Source: Melampsora larici-populina 98AG31
Taxonomy: Eukaryota > Basidiomycota > Pucciniomycetes > Pucciniales > Melampsoraceae
Length of the DNA: 64,000 bases
Assembly (NCBI RefSeq): GCF_000204055.1
Contig: NW_006768765.1
Coordinates: 2,252,583-2,316,582, forward strand
Direction: 5' to 3'
The notes under the pieces were generated by a model, which was given only the letters and a program-made list of their open reading frames with translations, made no database searches and was not told where the DNA came from. This document shows, in pieces, positions 45,281-57,571 of this stretch. Positions within the stretch are counted from its first letter, which is position 1. Each line of letters begins with the position of its first letter. Both the position numbers and the translations under genes were made by a program.

Positions 45281-47248
45281 ATGTCTGCAAACCCACATTG
45301 GGACCCTCTGTTGGTCCATCAACCTAGTCAGTCGCTATCAGTCTCAGCTGTAAGTTTTCTTCCAGATCTCTTAGATTTAGGGACACCCCAAGTCCTTATG
45401 TCTGACTATTGATATTTTCCTGTAACAGCCTCGCCCAGGTCTTGCCTCCACCACTCTTCAAGGGCAACCTGAAAACAAAGACGAAGCAAATGTCGAGTTT
45501 CCATTCACCTTTGACTGTGAATTCTACGTACCAGACAAGAAGGTGAAATCAAGGCTCACGAGAACCAGTTGCTCTGGATGTAACGTTATTTGGAATGGAA
45601 ACAACTTTGATCTTAACGAGATCAAGTTAAATTGTATCAATGCAACAAAATATCAAACTAAAAAAACTTACCACGAAACCCTACTCAAAAATTCAATTCA
45701 TCAAAATGAGAGATCTGGAAGATGGACTGCTTATATTAGATCGAGTTCAAAGTTTCCTAAAACTATAAAGAGTCGGGTCGAATTAAAAGAAGAAAATATT
45801 CAAACTTGGGTTAAAGAGGCGTGTGCTCTTCATCACCATCGAGAGGTTGGAATATCTTATGTCGAATTAAGCCCTCAACAACAAAAGGCTAAAGTCCACC
45901 GGGTGCGTTCTCTCAATCTACCACAGTCTATGGATCTTCTAAATCAACATAAATATTTTTAGATAGCACGGATTGAGGCTTTGATAGCTTCGGAAGAGCG
46001 AAAGAGGCAACGTCGAGAATCCGGAGAACATCCAGAAGATACTGATGAGGTAAGTCGATACCATTTTTTTCGGCATTTTTTAGTTTTCCTTCATAGTTAT
46101 GCTGACAATCTCTTAATTGACTCAGTCTGAATCTGATAATGAGTCTTCTGTAGTCTCGACACAGCGAAAGAGGCAACGTCGAAACTCCAGACAAAGTTCA
46201 GAAGATATTGACGAGGTAATTCAATAGCATGTCTTTTTCATGAAATTTATCTCAGTTTTCTTTGTTAGATATACTGACGATTTCTGAACCAACTCAGTCT
46301 GACTCTGAGTCTGAATACGAGGACTCAGATTCTTCTGAAGCATCGGCAGTTCAAGATAGACAAGATGGGGCTTCCAGTCAAAGCTCAGAGACTGACGAGG
46401 TGATTCAACATCATTTCTTTTCCATTAACATTCTTTTCAGTTTTTCTTATCAGAGATACTGACAATTTCTGGACCAACTCAAGTTGGACTCTGACGATTC
46501 AGATTCTTCAGATTCTTTTGTAGAATCAGATGAAACTCCTGATGACAGATTCATCAGAAAGCTTTATGAAAAATATCATATGAATCTCGAATACAATCCC
46601 ACCTATCCTCCTGTTATTGACCCAACAAATTCGGATCGCTATTTTGCACTGACTTTTGCAAAAGCAGAGGAGTGGGCCAATCATCGAGTAAGCTTCTCGC
46701 AATACACAGTAGAATTGTAGCTGATCTTGACGTCTCTTTAGAATGATGATGGCATAGACGTTGATCACCCACCGGCCACTATCAGATACGATCGTATGAA
46801 GGGTCCCCGTAATGCCGCCCGCGTCATCCCTCCTCCGATCCCTCAACCAGCGATCACTCCTGCAATGATCACAGAATTCACGGCAGCAGTGGTGCTCGGG
46901 GTCGAGCTGGCACGTTCAACACGACAAGCATTGAATCAACATCAAGATCCACCCCGCATCTCAACACCTCCACCTCCACCTCCCTATGATGATGATCCAG
47001 AGGACCCGAATGGGATTGAATCCATGATTGAATTCTGTCGTATTTCCGCCGAACGAGCAAATCAGATTCGAGAGGTCTTACAGAAAGCTAATGTTACAGA
47101 TTATCGAAGGGTAAACGAGGTGGATTTGCCACGTCAGGATTTAGCCCAACATGGTCTTTCAATTGGTTCTATCGGATTGTTATACGTCGGTGCTCGGAAG
47201 TATAGGTCGTTCAAAACTCGGGAACGGAACGCAAGTCGGAGTGGTTAG
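45281..47248 (+). CDS. Acidic nuclear-type protein with tandem-duplicated exons, 510 aa
   Basis: Seven exons at about 45281-45349, 45429-45902, 45963-46049, 46126-46215, 46298-46399, 46484-46687 and 46742-47248 with canonical introns, all phase 0. Exon 2 encodes a compact domain with TSCSGCNVIWNGNNFDL and a basic region. Exons 3-6 form a Ser/Glu/Asp-rich segment with repeated KRQRR and SEDIDE-type units. The C-terminal exon has a Pro run and a helical end. The CSGC pair might bind metal, but no domain is recognised. KRQRR could act in nuclear import. Exons 3, 4 and 5 and their introns are recognisably duplicated. The protein may be rust-specific; function unknown. Confidence 0.7.
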
Positions 47249-48320
47249 GAGGGGCAGGCTTCAATTCTTTCTCTTGCTTTCTTATAAATCGACTGTGACC
47301 TCATCAACCTCATCATTTTGAATGGTTGGTTCTCCACACATGTATATACTATAAACTTGTTTAGGTCTTCTGAAAATTTAGTCTTAAGTATTACCATCAA
47401 GTTTGTCAGTCTCCTGGCTTAGAGCGCAAGTTTTTGTGGATCAAGACTTGCTCTCCGAGAAGCCTACATACAGTAATATCATGTCGCCTTGGACTGGTGG
47501 TCTTCAAGTTTACAAAGCGCCAAATCATTCTCCTTCACTCTGTATCACAAATCCCACAATTGAATTATGCCATTTTCGCTAAATGTGATACATGGCATTG
47601 ACAAATAAGAACTGAATACAAAGAGCTTTACATCCAGCAAGACCCAAACTTAACCAAGTCCCTCTTGAGCTGCACCAGCCCGCTCAAACGAGGAGCACCT
47701 TCCTGCATAGTCCTTGTGTCTTCACCTTCCTGATCTGTCGGCCACACTGTAGTCTCAAGTATCCACTTTTGCTGACCTTGGTTGGAATTTTGTACAACTA
47801 ATGTTTCTATCCCAAGCTACCTGATCAGGCAAGTATGACCCTCAAGGGCAATCAAACAGTGTCACATGGGACTGATAGAACTTGACAACATGTCTCAATC
47901 TCTGAACGCTAAAGTTGTTTTGATGACCAGCAGGCCAATGTACCCATTTTCTGATGAAGTGCATATTGTCTTGCTCTCCAAGCGAAATTCTAGCTTTCAC
48001 AAGGCCAACCATTCAAACTTACATGACTCAGTGATATAAGATCTTCCTGAACTTCTCAGTGTTGCTCTGGCACAGCTCTTTGAAGGGCTTTTGGTATGGT
48101 GAATGATATAGGAAAACTGTCGTAGTAATAACGCAACCAATGATACGTAATATGAAGATTTGGGTGGCATTACAGGAGCAGGATAACGGGAAATGGGTGA
48201 GATGGGATGGTATCGGTACAGATCCGGCGTCGGCCATTTTGTTCAACAAGAAGACCTTCCGTGTACATTTGCACAAGACTGTTGGACCATCTATTGTATA
48301 TTTTACTGATAACAACATTC
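47249..48320. other. Convergent intergenic region
   Basis: About 1.1 kb between convergent genes, no gene seen. Confidence 0.5.
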
Positions 48321-49434
48321 TCACATCTGAGAGCGAACATACATTAGAACTCAGCCTAAACCGTAAACAAGGAGTAAAAGGATTTATGAGTGAACTCACG
48401 AAATCATCATCATAGTCGTCATCGAGCGCTTGATCATATACTTCTAAGTCAGCCATGGCGCCCCTTCCACCTTTGACTCCTGCGCTCGCACTTGTTCCTA
48501 CCACACCACCCAAGGTTGGTTTAACTTTACCTCCTTTTCCCCCTTTCTTGGCATCACGAGCTATCCGCTGTTTCTCATTGGCTATTGTGGTGAGTGCGGA
48601 AGCAGCCTTTCTGGCGTGGACATCGCTGATGGGTGCGGCTAATTGACGTATGAAGTGTTCCAAGAAACTAAAGCAATGGAGATATGTATACGATCAAACA
48701 AGAAGCTTAATTGCCTTTCTGGATAAACTTCGGGGGAAGGGCTTACGTAGGATACAGGGCTTTTGAGCCATGTTTAGATATTATCAACTTGGATAAAGCT
48801 GTAGACATGGCCTCAAAATCCTCCTTGGTTTTAGGGTTCATCTTCATCGGGTCTTCATTATTAGCTGGTAATTGCAAGATACCGGCAAAGAACGTATATG
48901 ATTAGCTGAATGCTTCAAGGTCGAAGATATCGATTGGGACGATAGAAAAGTTTTTTTTTGATCTGACGAACACGATATAACAGCATCGCCAAAAAGTCCT
49001 CTGGCATTCTCCATGTCAGCCTCGACCGTTCTCTGTTGTTCACGTCTTTTCCTCAAGATTGGATCCGCTTCTTCCTCAGCCTTTGCTTGGAGCTCAGCAA
49101 GTCGAGCAGCTTCTTCAGCTTCCTTTTCAGCGATTTTCATTTTAGTGATTCCTTTATTGCGAACGGGCCCTTTGGGTTTTGTTGCCTCTTGCTTTTTCTC
49201 GCTATCAGAATCTTCAGACGCCTCCCAATCGTCCTTTACATCTTCATCTGCGTCCTCGTCTGCCCATTTGTTGGTTTTCACAGTAGCTGTGATTGGTATC
49301 ACCGGTAAAGAGCTCTTCTGGTTTTCGTTGTCGCTAGCATCTTAAAAAGGGTGAACAAGTAGAATCAGAGAGGCTGTCGACGCGGAATGGTTTTGCCAAG
49401 CGCATTTGCGGGTCTTCTTACCCCAATCACTCAT
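48321..49434 (-). CDS. HCR1: Translation initiation factor eIF3 subunit j (HCR1)
   Basis: Five exons, about 49434-49422, 49340-48972, 48864-48747, 48667-48400 and 48326-48321, encode 257 aa. The N-terminal MSDWDASD and KWADEDADEDVKDDWE, the Lys/Glu/Ala-rich helix (IAEKEAEEAARLAELQAK), LFGDA, DPMKMNPKTKEDFE, and LEHFIRQLAAPISDVHARK followed by SALTTIANEKQ are all family blocks. eIF3j binds the 40S decoding centre, promotes eIF3 assembly and helps post-termination recycling. The first exon is 13 nt. The last exon holds only ATG and TGA, which restores the acidic C-terminus DYDDDFM expected for the family. The donor at about 48971 (GTTCGT) is weak and is the least certain junction. Confidence 0.88.
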
Positions 49435-50862
49435 CTTGATGTGTTAGTCCGAATGTATAGTTTGTATAGGCAAGTCCTAGGGATGATCTTTTGAGGGGTT
49501 TATGTTGGAAGTCAAGATGTAGAGAGGTAATTCGAAGAGCTCGGTGCAAAACATAAATCAAGTTTGTTCCAATCAAACTCGAAAGACGATTGGTGATTCA
49601 ACAGTTGAGCTGAGCCCCGGTCTTGTTCAAGTCGGGCATCCGCGCTGATCCTCAATCGGGCCGGGCTGAAGAGCACATATGCCCAGCCCGCAGCCTCTGC
49701 GCAGCTCATTGAAATTCAATTTTGAGCAGGCAAATGGTTTTGCAGGGTCATTGAATCTTGCCTGCGTTGTTTTTCAATTCACCAGGGTCCCATTTACATT
49801 TTTCTCAAATCCAGATAGGTTTGCGCACTCAGGTGAACCATCCCACCTACAAGCCTTGACGATGTGATAGATTTGACTCAGGTATATTTATATTTTTCCA
49901 TTATTTTGCTTCAGCAGACCTCTGTTCTGACAATTTTTTTTATTCATTTCACATTGACTACCCAGAGGTCACAACCGACAGCTCATGACAGAGGCAAGCA
50001 CAACACCCAGGGGAATGAAGAATTTGGGTTTTACTTTGACTGCCAGTTTTAAGTACTGACAAGGAGGACAATTTGATGTCACGGGCACACACTTGTTGGG
50101 GTTGATTTGGTGATGTATTCCGCCCACTTTCCGGAGTTCTTGGTGATGAATTGCTTGATCAATGTGGTCCTATGTGGTCATATATGTATCTGTCTGCAGC
50201 ATTGTTTATTGCTGCTCCCGCACAAAAGGCCTTGAGATCACCCAGGCAGTCAAATGCCAGCAAACCACACAGCATGTCGTCCTCTTTGTCAGGTACATAG
50301 AATTTGCAGCCAAAGTAGAACACAAATTCTTCTTTATCCTTGGTGTTGTGACTCAGACCCTATTGTTTTGATGTATGGCTTTAAAGTTTGTGGCATGGCA
50401 TGGTTTCTTTATTAGCCTGTTCGACAGTTGTATATGCACCTCTAGGCTAAGCTGAATGGGTTGTGAAAGCCCAAAGCAAGATTGACCTGTGGATCGAATT
50501 GAGATACATGATTCTTGATGATGTGATTTAACTTGAACAAGGATGAGATGAAAAATAAACGCTTGTAACCTTAAATTATGAATGGTACAACATCATGTCC
50601 ATGTAGATCATCTGTGAACCCAAAAAGAAGACATCACATTATTACACACAACAAGCTAACAAGGACTGGTCCATTCTAGTATTAGATAATTCCTTGCGTT
50701 ACAAAGATGCAAAAAACAATGCAAAGTACTATCAAAGTATGACATAAGAACTTTGCAAAAACTCATCATAACAACTACGTCTATGATGGATACACACATC
50801 CACACACATGTAATGAAGAAGGAGAACCACAGAGCAAGAAAAGGACGAGATCTATTAGAGAA
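49435..50862. other. Intergenic
   Basis: About 1.4 kb with no supportable gene between eIF3j and AVL9, both on the minus strand, so it includes the promoter of eIF3j and the 3' flank of AVL9. Confidence 0.5.
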
Positions 50863-53800
50863 TTAGCTATACCTAAAGAAAGTACTGATCGAAGGTGAAG
50901 GTGGTGTATCTTGTGGTACCGCCGGTACGGTTTGTGAGCTGCTTGAACTGACAGAAGGTGGTCTTGACGGTTTGGCAGACGAGGTAGAATTGCCAAACAG
51001 AAAGGAACTGAAGGTGGTTGCCAATGACGCTCGTGGGGTGGGTTGAGCTGCCGAATCGTTTCCTGAGAGGATACACCAAAGATCAGTATAGTAAGGATAT
51101 CGCAAGGAGACGGATGAACAGATGATGATACAATGGGGCGTAGGGTCTCATACCTTTTTCACTATTAGAGGTACTAGCGTCAACAGTTTCTGGCGAAGGT
51201 AATATTTTGGAAGGTTGATCTTCCCCACCGCTTGGAACCGAGGTTGCAGTATTGTTTGCAGTTCCAAGCTTGTCTCGATATTCTGCCTGCCTCTTGGCAA
51301 TATCAGTTTTGATACTTGTTGCCAGCCGCCAAACACTTTCTGAACCTTTTGAAAGAGTCTCGTCTAGTTTGAGGTCCTTGAAACCGTGCGTGAGCCTGAT
51401 ACCTACGTCCTCGACGACTGAGACGCGACCCTCACATGGATGACGTGGGTCAATAAGATCGAAGATGACGCTGAAAAATACGGATGAGCGTGTCGCAAAC
51501 GTGTTGGCCAGATCATTGGGTACGGTTCAGGATATCCAAGAGTGGACTTTTACGACAATTACACTCACCTATCTGTATTGCGGTCCCATAACTGGAATGC
51601 GCAGGTAGTCTTGAAACTATGGATGAACTGCTCATTGAACGCGGCTACGCTGGCACTTGCGGAATCTGGATTGCATTGTCATCAAGAAATTAGCATCATC
51701 GCGAGGAGTCGGAAGCGTGTTGGATATATATTACGAACCACTGTTGGCCAACATGACACTGGGCCCCTTAGTATTTTCGCAGTAATCAGAAAATTTGATC
51801 ACTGAGAGGGCCTGCCAAATGAAATTGAAACTGTGTTTAATGATATTGAGGATCAGCCCCGGAAAGCTCGTATGGAAGGGCACCCACAGAACAGACATAA
51901 TTCTAAGTGAGAGGTCCAAAAGATTAGTTATCAAGCACTTAAGCGATACATTGTCGAAGATCAATGCACCTCAAATTCCCGCCTTAGATAGTCATCACTT
52001 CCAACAAATCTGTACATGGGTAATGAAATAGTTATAAACAGTTAATTCATAGAGCTCCAAAGGCGAAGACATCAGACCATGTCATTCTTACCTATTTCCT
52101 ATCGGCCTGGAAGGGTCTTCAGGGTTCCATGACGAATCTACAGCAGCTATAAGCTGAAAGCCAGACTTGGCGTTAATGTGCCGATCATAGAGTGCATTAT
52201 GATCAAAGACAAAAGATCGAACCTCGTCCATCCACTTCCTATCCGCCGGTGTCAAAGCTACCAAGCTTGCAAGTTTCGGATCCTTGAATTCAAGTGTGGC
52301 AAGCTCAATCTAAACGCAAGTACCTCCACTCAAGGAATAAGGTATCAGAGCAGCACACAAGACGATGATAGCCTTCAATAAGTAAGTACGGTGACCCACA
52401 TTGGCAATAGCATCAATATGACAATCACGTTGTTGTTGAAAGATTGTATTTGTAGTCCCGACTAAAAATGTTGAGGCCTTCAACATATCGATTTGCTGCA
52501 GGGGTAAATATGGTTGAAAAAAGGCATCCTAAATGACAATCAAGGTCTGTCAATGACGTTGAACTGCAAGCTGGCTACTATAGGAGCGCGGAACGACGCA
52601 CGTACTTGGCCAAAGATATCCAACGGAAGTCCAAAATATCGTAACAAACTCTGTCGGTCGGAAGTTTGTAGTGAGCTAGGTCGAGACATATGCTGAGCAC
52701 GTTCCGCCAGCATGGGTGAACCCGAATCTTCCAAGTTAACCAGTAGGCCTTATGTGACATATCGAATGTTGGCTTAGTCTACAACCATGGGAAAGGCCAA
52801 TGAAGTAGTTCTTACAAGGTAATAGGGAAACCTTTGAGGCGGAAGAAAAACAGTAGAAGAATGATACATCAGCAGCAAATTCGGGCATGGCAGATAATCG
52901 ACATACCAATGAGTATTGATAGGTGCACAAGCTCTCTACCGGATGCCCATAAAACATGATCTGAAATTGTAGGAGTTCCGAGTCAGTTGTGTCCAAAAAA
53001 GGGGTTTACTTGCAGTAAGCAAACTCACCCTTCGTTGAAGCATCAAGAGCTTGACCAATTGCAACGTCTTGAGCCGAAAGTGATGGATCAACTCACGCAA
53101 GCTAATTTGGACAAAAATCATCAACATGTGAAGGTAGACAAAACGGTCAACTTGAATGTCATAGGCCGGGAGTCCAATTCAAAGAAACCGCCCAACCAAC
53201 TTTGTGCCCATGTAGATGGCCACATCACCAGCCCTCTCCTTTTCCTTCCCTTTCTTTATAGCTGCTGCACTGAGTTTGTCTGGTTGAACGGCATTTGTAT
53301 CGAAGGCTTTATCAAGCGCATTGGGTGACGTATCTTGATTGAACGGAGCCGAGTCAGATGGAGCAGTGCTCGGACTTGGCACCCTGACTTCGCCGCCTCC
53401 CTCGCCTAAACCAAGCTCAAATGAAGCTTCCAAGCTATGATAAAAGTCTTCTAGGATTGAGCGATCCGCAAAATCCCGTTGAGCGAATAGAGCACGAGTC
53501 ACAACGCCAAGTTTGTCACGGATGCAACCGAACACAGGTTGGTTGGCCAAGACCACTAGAGGAACCATTGATCGTCAGTGCTGTATTCCAATTTCGAAGG
53601 GCCGCATGGAGTTATTCTAGACTTGCCAACTGCCTTTTGCACGGTAGATCGAGTTACATCCACACCACGGTTGATGAGTTCTGTACTCACGATTTGTCGA
53701 TTGCATCTAAAGTAGACAGGAGGAAAGCGCCATGAGATATTGGTATTTGGAGACAGGCCCCTCCCAAACTCTTCACATCACATGTGAAATTTTCTACTTA

Positions 53801-54144
53801 CGAGATCCCAAAGACGGTTGAAGTGGTTGAGATGTGCGGGAGGAAAAGGTGAAAATAAGAATAATCTTCGGTTTGCTAGATAAATTTGTTTAGGGGGAAT
53901 CCAATGGATCAATCCGAGTGATCAATTTCATTGGAAGTAAAGTACTTGTTAGGCAATGAGAATGACCTACAAGGTGTGCACCATCTGGAAGGGCTAAGAA
54001 AGGAAGGTTTCGATTGATTTGTTCGCTGATTGCTTCACCTTCAGAAATTGAAGGTGGATAGCTCCATTCGACGGTTGGACCCAAGGCATGATCGAAAGAG
54101 ATGAGAACGACGGCGTAGACTGTCAATGGTGCTTTGCCTGGCAT
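50863..54144 (-). CDS. AVL9: AVL9-type UDENN/DENN protein of the late secretory pathway
   Basis: About fifteen small exons from ATG 54144 (MPGKAPLTVYAVVLISF) to TAA at 50863. Diagnostic AVL9 blocks in order: HALGPTVEWSYPPS, LPFLALPDGAH, EDYSYFHLFLPHIS, VTRSTVQKAVVVLANQPVFG (across a GC-AG intron), RDKLGVVTRALFAQRDFAD, FRLKTLQLVKLLMLQRR, IMFYGHPVESLCTYQYSL, LRYFGLPLDIFGQ, FQPYLPLQQIDMLK, FLVGTTNTIFQQQRD and LTPADRKWMDEVRSF. A Ser/Thr-rich tail follows. AVL9 proteins carry a DENN-like fold and are needed for Golgi-to-surface transport, probably as Rab/Arf regulators. One internal exon is only 16 nt (52831-52816). No lesion was seen in the blocks examined. Confidence 0.92.
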
Positions 54145-54508
54145 ATTCTGAGTGATCGTTGGCTTGTGAGTTTTTGAGGATGGTTGAGATTAGATTGGAT
54201 GAAGAATTGGAGAAATGGAAACAGGGTTCATATTTCATGACCAAGTGCATACATACAAATTCAGTCATGATCATCTTTGTCATTACACATCAGCAGGGTG
54301 GACGTCTCGGTACCACATCACCATCTGCCACCGGGGACGCTGAAGGTTTCCATCCAACCGAATAAAAATACCCACACAAGAGTGGTTCACATCTATCATT
54401 CCCTCTCAAGGATTCATTATGCTGGATCCTGTTCCCATTGGAGTCAGACCATTCTTGATGTTGATCCTCAGCATGAAAAGCTCATTGATCAAATGGTTTG
54501 ATTATCGA
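54145..54508. other. AVL9 promoter region
   Basis: About 360 bp between the AVL9 start and the left end of the Mutator-like element; no gene. The insertion leaves AVL9 only a short upstream region. Confidence 0.5.
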
Positions 54509-57500
54509 AGGATCCCGGTATCCCCACCCCCCCCCCCTAGTAACCCCACCACCCCCCTCCCATTCACAGCTAGTGAAAGGCTTAGTGCCTGGTGACACAT
54601 GTCGTGACAGTGCCAGATTGAACCACGCTCCCATCTTTGTAATTTTTGAAGTTCACCCAAAAAGCTTCAGCTCTATCCAACTTTTTCCCAGCTCCATATC
54701 ATCCAACTCCACAGCTCACAACTCAAAAACTCTTGTCATCATCTAACAACACACCACACCTCAAAAATGGATTTTGGCGAAGTTATATACCCATCCTTAC
54801 AAGAAGCTGAAGATGCACTGCGGAACTATGCCAAAGGATCAGGCTACTGGTTGAAAATCACCCGCACCTGTTCTGATAAACATAAGAGACAAAAGAAACG
54901 AGTCTTTGCCTGTTCTCATGGCGGAACACCTCAGCAAGTCGTCAGTGCAGTTCGATCCACCTCAACTCAACTTCTGGGATGCAATTGGTCTGCTACAATT
55001 TGACGTGTGGAAATCACTCATCAGTGGAAGATTGAATTTAAAAATGATCAGCACAACAATCATGAACCTTCTACAAACCTTGCTGAGATACCAGCTTCAC
55101 GTAAACTTGCACCAGAACAGCACAACTTTGTTATTAACCTTGCAAATGCAGGTGTTCCTCCACGACTCATTCTACGCACCTTGAAGGCATCCGATCCCAC
55201 TAACTTGTCAACCAGCCAGGACATCTACAACATGATCAAGAAACAAAAACTTTTGGATCTCAATGGACGCACTCCACTTGAAGCTTTGATAGACAACCTC
55301 AAGGCAAATGATGTGTTCCATACCTATGAACTGGATTCTAATCACCGACTCCTACGTCTGTTTGTTGCCCCCAAAGCTAGTGTGAAGTTGGCTTCGGACT
55401 TCTGGACATCTGATGTGCTACTGATGGATTCAACTTACAAAACCAATCGGTGAGATCTTTCACAGCAATCAAGTTTAATCAGAGTTGAGACTGACTGATT
55501 TTTGTGGTTTGGTTGTCTTAGGTTTCAAATGCCACTCCTCCACGTGATGGGAGTTTCACCAACACATCAGTCTATCTCTCTATGCTTTGGTCTAATGCGA
55601 CAAGAAACTGAAGCCGACTATCGATGGGTTTTGGAGCAGATGAAGCTGTGCTTTGGGTCCAAGCTTTCAAATCTGCAGGCTGTTGTGACTGATGGAGAGC
55701 TCGCCTTGATGAACGCTCTGAAGGAAACTCTGCCACACACCAAGAATCTACTCTGCAAATGGCATATCGAGAAAAATATTCAAGCTAACATCAAGATGAA
55801 ATTAACAGACGAGCAATGGAAAGCGTTTCAAAGCAGCTGGCAGGAAATTTGCAACTCGATCTCTCCCGAAGACTTCGAAGCACGCTTTGAGGCTCTTTGA
55901 ACTGATATTGGCAAGACTTCTTTCAATTACATCAAGAGTACGTGGGTGATTCACAAGGAAAAGTTTGTAACTGCTTGGACAAAGGATATAAAACATTTTG
56001 GTCACACCGTCACCTCTCGGATTGAAGGTGGTCATGCTGGTATCAAAGGCTGGATCTGGACATCAACTGGTGATCTTGCAACTGTATACACCAAGCTGGA
56101 ATTTGTTTGTCAACAGCAAAGAGATAGGATAGAACACCGTATAGCCTTTGATCGAACTCATACTTTATCTCGACTTCGTCCTCAAATCTGGACTGATGTC
56201 AACAGAAAAATCTCGCACTACGCACTACTAGAGGTAAGTTCTTGTCTAGTTTCCTCCCAACAATTCCTTTCCTGATTCATTATGAAACATTCTAAACCCA
56301 AATCACAAATAGACCTACAAGCAGTATCAAAAAGCCCTTTCTTTAGATGACACCAACAACTGCACCTACGTACTTTCTGGATCAAAAGGATTGCCCTGTG
56401 CCCACTTCCTGAAGCATCTCATGTTATCTTCGAGGAAATTGGCTGTGAACCACTTCGACCCTCATTGGCATCTAGAACCGCCTTTAGTTGACCCAGTTAT
56501 CCACAACCAACCACCTAACTTTGACTCGCTACTCAACCTCGTACGAGCACAACATAACACTCTCCCCGCCCATCAACAGAGCGTGTTGTGGAGTCAGTTA
56601 AGCCGGATTCTTGTCAGTCCAACTCCCACCATTGGTGATCCAGCTCTGATTCGATCTCGTGGTCGGCCTACAGGATCTTCGAACAAGACCAAGCGCGATC
56701 TTTGTCGTCATGAGCATCAGGAAGCTGAACAAAACGGTCCTCGATGTAGCCAATGCCACAAGACAGGTCACAACAAAAGAACTTGTCCTATCCCAGTAGA
56801 ATCAGCAGATCCGGCCACAGTCGAGCATGGAGTGGTCTAGTCGTACAATGCTCAACACATCCTAGGACAAACACTATAAGATCCACCAAATACATACATG
56901 GATCTGAATTGTCCTTCTCTCTCTCCTTGTCTGTCTCTGTAGCTCTACAAGATCATTGCCTTGTTGGCTCTCGTCATTCATTTTGACACCACACTCCTTT
57001 GTCTTTGGTAATGAATCTTGTAATCGAGTCATCAAAGATATCAAACTTTGTCCAGCTACACAATAAGCTACGGAATTTACCCGAGCAATCACACTTGCTC
57101 AAAAGGGTTGAGAACCGAGTGGATTGAGCACAAGAACACAATGTGATCAATTCAATCGGTTCTCCTGACATCATGTGTTTTTTTATCTGGTCTTTCAAAT
57201 GCTTAACCACACTAACCCAAAAAAAGGGAAACATATAAGGCACTCGACACGATCAATTCAATCGGTCTGATTGATTGTTTCTCAGAATTGTTTTCCAATC
57301 GCTCCGATCGATTCAAATTCGATCGGTCGGAGCGATCTCGATTCATATTGTTTGTTTGTTTCGCGCAACACTTGAAGGATCCTTCAATTATTGTACCTAT
57401 ATGATGTTTTGTTAGGGAAACAATCAAAGAAAATTCTCAGTGAGTGCTGAGAGCGCGGTTCAAGCTAGCACTGTCACGACTTGTGTCAGCAGCGACTAAG

Positions 57501-57571
57501 CCTTTCACTAGCTGTGAACGGGAGGGGGTGGTGGAGTTACTAGGGGGGGGTGGTGAGGATACCGGGATCCT
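54509..57571 (+). mobile_element. Mutator-like element (MULE), about 3.06 kb, with 110-bp inverted repeats
   Basis: The left end begins AGGATCCCGGTATCC and the inverted right end begins AGGATCCCGGTATCC. Pairing continues through a C-run, CTAGTAAC, TTCACAGCTAGTGAAAGGC and GTCGTGACAGTGC for roughly 110 bp with few mismatches. It encodes a MULE transposase. No 9-10-bp target duplication is visible (GATTATCGA on the left versus AAAAAATAT on the right), so the flanks have changed since insertion or the ends recombined. Confidence 0.85.
54767..56840 (+). pseudogene. MULE transposase with SWIM finger and zinc knuckle, two nonsense codons
   Basis: Exons 54767-55449, 55522-56233 and 56313-56840 read in one frame apart from TGA at 55001 and TGA at 55898. 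Domains in order: a FAR1/FLYWCH-like DNA-binding start (SLQEAEDALRNYAKGSGYW), the MULE catalytic core with Asp in LLMDSTYKTNR, Asp/Glu in VVTDGELALMNAL, CKWHIEKN, Glu in SRIEGGHAGIK, a SWIM-type finger ending in GLPCAHFLKH, and a C-terminal CCHC knuckle (RCSQCHKTGHNKRTC). The DDE residues survive, so only two point changes separate this copy from an open frame. It is inactive as it stands unless both stops are read through. Confidence 0.88.

Noticed and set aside
49013..49345. Plus-strand Ser-rich frame with hydrophobic runs as a membrane protein
   Set aside because: Mirror image of the Glu/Ala-rich helix of eIF3j.
54509..57571. A 9-bp target duplication for the large MULE
   Set aside because: The bases directly outside the inverted repeats do not match on the two sides, and shifting the border by one or two bases does not help.
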